Positions 4,421 through 7,257 of a DNA stretch of 7,257 nt are shown here, in pieces. This stretch comes from Chitinophagales bacterium (lineage in GTDB: Bacteria; Bacteroidota; Bacteroidia; Chitinophagales; UBA2359): NCBI GenBank assembly GCA_020629335.1, contig JAHDDN010000033.1, positions 1 to 7,257 on the forward strand, written 5' to 3'. The stretch's first letter is position 1. Each line of letters opens with the position of its first letter. The notes beneath the pieces were generated by a model. It worked only from the letters and a program-made list of their open reading frames with translations. It was not told where the DNA came from and did not search any database. The position numbers and the translations under genes are program-made.

Positions 4421-7257
4421 CTAGTTATTTGGTATTTGTTCCTTTATAATGTAATTGACCAAACCTAAAACATTATCTGGATGAGTCATTACATTAAAGA
4501 ACACAATATTCGGATCATTGTTTAAGCCTTGGAAAATTGAACTACAATTCATGTCCACATCGCCTAAATTATAACCTTCATAAATATAGTTGGCAAAGCC
4601 ATTTGTATTACCCGTAGCAGACATCACTTCAAAGAAATCTGTATTCGGATCATTATTCAAGCCTTGGAAAATGACAGTGAACGAATCATCAGAAGTCGCA
4701 TTACCAGCCCATAAAGCCATCAGACCACCTCCCATGTCGATTCTGGCGTTTTCACCCCAAGTCTCTTGTCCTGCTGATGTAAAATCTACTACAGTAGGAG
4801 TATTGCTTAAATATACAGGCGTATCAGTCATCACACCCAAATGATTACGATGTCTCACTACAACATAGTAATTGCCTGCACTTAGATTAGGGAATACTAA
4901 TGGACTCACCCCATCAGGCGCCACAATATCTCCATCACGCTGCACTAATCCTGAGCAAGTTGTTAATATGAGCGTTGGATCTGTTTCATCTCTTAACTCC
5001 ACCATCACCCAATCAACTGTAGCATCTTCCCCTACAACATCAAATACGGAAGGTGGACATGATTCTGAACCGCCATTGCCATAGTGTGTGAAATGATCTA
5101 AAGCGGTATATGGTTCTTCTTCTGGGATTAAGTTCTCAGAACGAAGATCGTCACGCATCAGATTATCAGCGGTATTCATTAATGCTCCTTGAAGCATTAC
5201 TCTACCTTCTAATATCACCTCATCTTCTTCAGGTGTACAGTCAATTACCGTAAAATCAATCTCATTCAGGTCATAACATGGTGTATCCACCATATTTAAT
5301 ACGCCCCCTACATAATTCACCATTAACTCTCCTATTTCAAAGTTAATTGTGCCATAAGTAGTTGTATGATAGTTTAATGCACAAACTGTATAATCACCTA
5401 TGCTTGCATTTGGAAGATCAGCAAAAGTTGAACCAATTGCAAGTATATCACCATATTGTGAAAGTAAAACAAACACTTGCGTATAATCAGCTCCCATATT
5501 GAAATCGGTATTTGTATAGTTAAATGGTGCGTCAATACAGCTTTCTCCACCTACTCCTTCTCCTGCATAAGCATTACAGCAATCGCTTGCATCTAACAAA
5601 ATTATTGAAGCTGACTCAGAACAGCCATTAGCATCGGTAACGGTTAAAGAATAGGTACCTCCACCTAAATTAAGTAGGTCTGGGCCATTTTCGCCATTAC
5701 TCCATTCATAGATATAAGGAGGGCTTCCTCCTTCTACACTTGCCCAAATTCCACCATTATCTCCACCTTCACATGTAGGTTGATCTATCATTAAACTGAT
5801 AGTTGGTTTTTCATGTACATAAAAGTAAGCTTCTGATATCATCCAACATGGATTCAATACTGAAGTTGTTAAGTAGGCATTCAAGTCAAAAGCATTGCTA
5901 AAAGTACTCAAATCTATTTCACCATACAATTCTCCATCAATGCTATACGAACAAATACTGTAAAAACCACTACCTGGATACTCAAAGGCAGATACATCGC
6001 TGTAATTTGAGCTGTAAGTGATGATGTCATAGTATTCGGTAGTCGCATCTACTAATAAGAAGAAATGCGTGTTGGCTCCATTAAATGATTCATTGTTATA
6101 GTCGATTGCTTCTCCATCACAAATATCTTGACTTGTAGCATCTACCCCAGCATTTACCGTACAACAATCTGGACTATTTAAAGTCACGGTGCCTTCGGCT
6201 GTGCAGCCATTAGCATCTGTTATGATCAGTGTGTACTCTCCTGCTGCTAAATTTTCTAAATCTGGGCCTTGTGGACCAGTGCTCCATGAATAGCTATAAG
6301 GCTCGGTACCTCCTGATACCTCTGCCCAAATACCTCCATTTTCTCCATCACATGTCGGATGATCAAAAGTAAATATAATCGTTGGGGTATCGTGAACATA
6401 GAAAAAGGCTTCTCCTACTTCCCAACAATCACTTAAATTATCAAAGTAAGTATTCAAGTCGATTGTATTACTATAAGCGCTTGGATCGACATTTCCATAG
6501 ATACTGCTATCATAATTGTACGAGCAAATACTATAATAACCCGCTCCATTGTAAACGAAGCTATTAACATCATTAATATCATCACTATAGGCTAAAATGG
6601 TATTAGGTGTGCTTAATGCATCAATCAATACATACAATTGACCATAGCTATTGTTGTAAGTCGTATTTGTATAGTTGATCGCTGCACCATCACAAATATT
6701 TTCGCTTATTGCATCAGTACCTGCATTTGCTGAGCAGCAATCAGGTGATACTAAGGTAATCGTTGCTTCTGCTGTACAGCCATTTCCATCTGTTAATGTT
6801 ACGGTATATTCCCCGCTACTTAAGCCTTCTATATCTTGGCCTGACATCCCATTACTCCATGCGTAAGTGTAAGGCGCTGTGGTTGGAGATTCTACATTCA
6901 TCCAGATTCCACCATCATTGCCTGCGCAAGTTGGATCATCATACATCACCGTTAAAACTGGATTGGCATAGACATGGAAGAAGGATTCCGTCAAGTGCCA
7001 GCAATCTTCATTGATGCCATCTAAGTAGGCATTGATTAATAAAGCATTACTATAAGCACTTGCATCAATAGCACCATAGATCGCTCCATCATAATTATAA
7101 GAACAGATACTATAATAACCGGCATTACCATAGGCAAAAGTCGAGACATCATTGATATCATCGCTATAGGCTAAGATCGTATTGTCATTACCATTGATTA
7201 AGACGTATAATTGGCTATTGGCCGAATTGTAAGTCGTATTTGAATAAGCGATGGCTG
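4421..7257 (-). CDS. giant secreted SprB-repeat surface protein, C-terminal part
   Basis: The frame is open from the stop at 4421 to the window edge, giving 944 visible residues, and the N-terminus lies beyond 7257. The TTG at 6994 is an internal Leu codon inside a repeat and is not a start. Three composite units are visible (6734-7257 partial, 6161-6733, 5576-6160). Each has a beta domain of about 125 residues, with blocks such as YSICSYNYD and a CW pair before FFYVH. Each beta domain is followed by a SprB repeat (PTC..GGIW..PYSYSWS..LAAGEYT..TDANGC) and a terminal DCC. A fourth, divergent beta domain without SprB (about 5237-5575) follows. Next is a module (about 4700-5203) with LQGALMN, DWVMVELRD, LVQRDGDI and RHRNHLGVM, familiar from Saprospiraceae surface proteins. 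Last are two tandem IFQGLNNDPN copies. No standard T9SS type A sorting domain is seen. The likely role is a cell-surface adhesin or gliding-related protein, stabilised by disulfides. Regulation is not visible, because the promoter is outside the window. Confidence 0.88.
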   Translation of the reverse strand, partial: AIAYSNTTYNSANSQLYVLINGNDNTILAYSDDINDVSTFAYGNAGYYSICSYNYDGAIYGAIDASAYSNALLINAYLDGINEDCWHLTESFFHVYANPVLTVMYDDPTCAGNDGGIWMNVESPTTAPYTYAWSNGMSGQDIEGLSSGEYTVTLTDGNGCTAEATITLVSPDCCSANAGTDAISENICDGAAINYTNTTYNNSYGQLYVLIDALSTPNTILAYSDDINDVNSFVYNGAGYYSICSYNYDSSIYGNVDPSAYSNTIDLNTYFDNLSDCWEVGEAFFYVHDTPTIIFTFDHPTCDGENGGIWAEVSGGTEPYSYSWSTGPQGPDLENLAAGEYTLIITDANGCTAEGTVTLNSPDCCTVNAGVDATSQDICDGEAIDYNNESFNGANTHFFLLVDATTEYYDIITYSSNYSDVSAFEYPGSGFYSICSYSIDGELYGEIDLSTFSNAFDLNAYLTTSVLNPCWMISEAYFYVHEKPTISLMIDQPTCEGGDNGGIWASVEGGSPPYIYEWSNGENGPDLLNLGGGTYSLTVTDANGCSESASIILLDASDCCNAYAGEGVGGESCIDAPFNYTNTDFNMGADYTQVFVLLSQYGDILAIGSTFADLPNASIGDYTVCALNYHTTTYGTINFEIGELMVNYVGGVLNMVDTPCYDLNEIDFTVIDCTPEEDEVILEGRVMLQGALMNTADNLMRDDLRSENLIPEEEPYTALDHFTHYGNGGSESCPPSVFDVVGEDATVDWVMVELRDETDPTLILTTCSGLVQRDGDIVAPDGVSPLVFPNLSAGNYYVVVRHRNHLGVMTDTPVYLSNTPTVVDFTSAGQETWGENARIDMGGGLMALWAGNATSDDSFTVIFQGLNNDPNTDFFEVMSATGNTNGFANYIYEGYNLGDVDMNCSSIFQGLNNDPNIVFFNVMTHPDNVLGLVNYIIKEQIPNN
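4448..4675 (-). repeat. two tandem IFQGLNNDPN motifs at the C-terminus
   Basis: The 31-residue segments encoded by 4583-4675 and 4448-4540 align without gaps: IFQGLNNDPN, then FF.VM, then GxxNYI at the end. The spacing is exactly 135 nt (45 residues). Between them is GYNLGDVDMN, an Asp/Asn-rich turn that could bind calcium, loosely recalling a dockerin loop. At the DNA level 4506-4540 and 4641-4675 remain clearly similar, so this is a recent duplication or is under strong constraint. The protein ends nine residues after the second copy. Confidence 0.8.
5576..6160 (-). repeat. composite repeat unit 3 (beta domain + SprB)
   Basis: This 195-residue unit starts with NAGVDATSQDICDG and ends with DCC. 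Its beta domain is more diverged than those of units 1 and 2 (for example FYSICSYSIDGELYG, and NPCWMISEAYFYVH). The SprB part is encoded by about 5594-5779 and has GGSPPYIYEWSNG and TVTDANGC. Confidence 0.8.
6161..6733 (-). repeat. composite repeat unit 2 (beta domain + SprB)
   Basis: This 191-residue unit starts with NAGTDAISENICDG and ends with DCC. The Cys positions match those of unit 3: ICDG, SICSY, DCW, PTC, NGC and CC. The SprB part is encoded by about 6179-6358 and has GGTEPYSYSWSTG and AAGEYTLIITDANGC, close to the SprB repeat consensus. Confidence 0.82.
6734..7257 (-). repeat. composite repeat unit 1, cut by the window edge
   Basis: The visible 174 residues begin inside the beta domain at AIAYSNTTYN. 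They continue through LAYSDDINDV, YYSICSYNYD and DCWHLTESFFHVY into a SprB repeat encoded by about 6752-6934 (PYTYAWSNG, TVTLTDGNGC), and end at DCC. The beta domain is strikingly close to that of unit 2, which suggests a recent tandem duplication. More units probably lie beyond 7257. Confidence 0.78.

Noticed and set aside
4590..7014. Several plus-strand open frames of 60-85 codons opposite the repeat protein
   Set aside because: They are antisense to a well-supported coding frame, and their sequence is a by-product of the repeats.
5576..7257. Direct repeats considered as a CRISPR array or tandem satellite
   Set aside because: The period is 573-585 bp, it is in frame and it encodes conserved protein domains. 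There are no short identical repeats with unique spacers.

Overview
The window looks like a chromosome fragment of an AT-rich member of the Bacteroidota, most likely Saprospiraceae-like. The reasons are a large secreted protein built from SprB-type repeats, TAnnTTTG-like -7 promoter boxes, a lack of Shine-Dalgarno sequences, and a C-terminal module I associate with Saprospiraceae surface proteins. The assignment rests on recognition, not on a database search.

Layout from left to right. Bases 1-36 may be the tail of a plus-strand gene. Two minus-strand genes follow: a small ABM-fold (quinol monooxygenase-like) protein (65-427) and a DUF2971 protein (507-1256). About 500 bp without a credible gene come next (1257-1757). 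This stretch contains a GC-richer folded element of about 170 bp (1521-1690), in which an outer inverted repeat encloses two further hairpins. Then come two plus-strand genes, a thioredoxin-fold lipoprotein (1758-2207) and a PRMT-like methyltransferase (2276-3166). The methyltransferase converges on a minus-strand 2-oxoglutarate/Fe(II) dioxygenase of the amino-acid hydroxylase type (3332-4270). The gap between these two genes is almost entirely one 160-bp imperfect palindrome (3173-3332), whose edge reaches into the dioxygenase stop codon.

The right 40% of the window is a single minus-strand gene (4421 to beyond 7257). It encodes the C-terminal 944 or so residues of a very large extracellular protein. 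The visible part has three composite units of about 190 residues, each a Cys-containing beta domain plus a SprB repeat. After these come a degenerate copy of the beta domain, a Saprospiraceae-type C-terminal module, and two tandem copies of a 31-residue IFQGLNNDPN motif. A hairpin terminator follows this gene, and its U-tract runs into the -33 element of the dioxygenase promoter.

I see no operon joining these genes into one pathway. The small genes look like independent accessory or housekeeping functions around a surface adhesin. The least explained parts are the two structured palindromic elements, the composite repeat architecture with its C-terminal tandem motif, the bacterial PRMT-like enzyme, and the dioxygenase with a long N-terminal extension.
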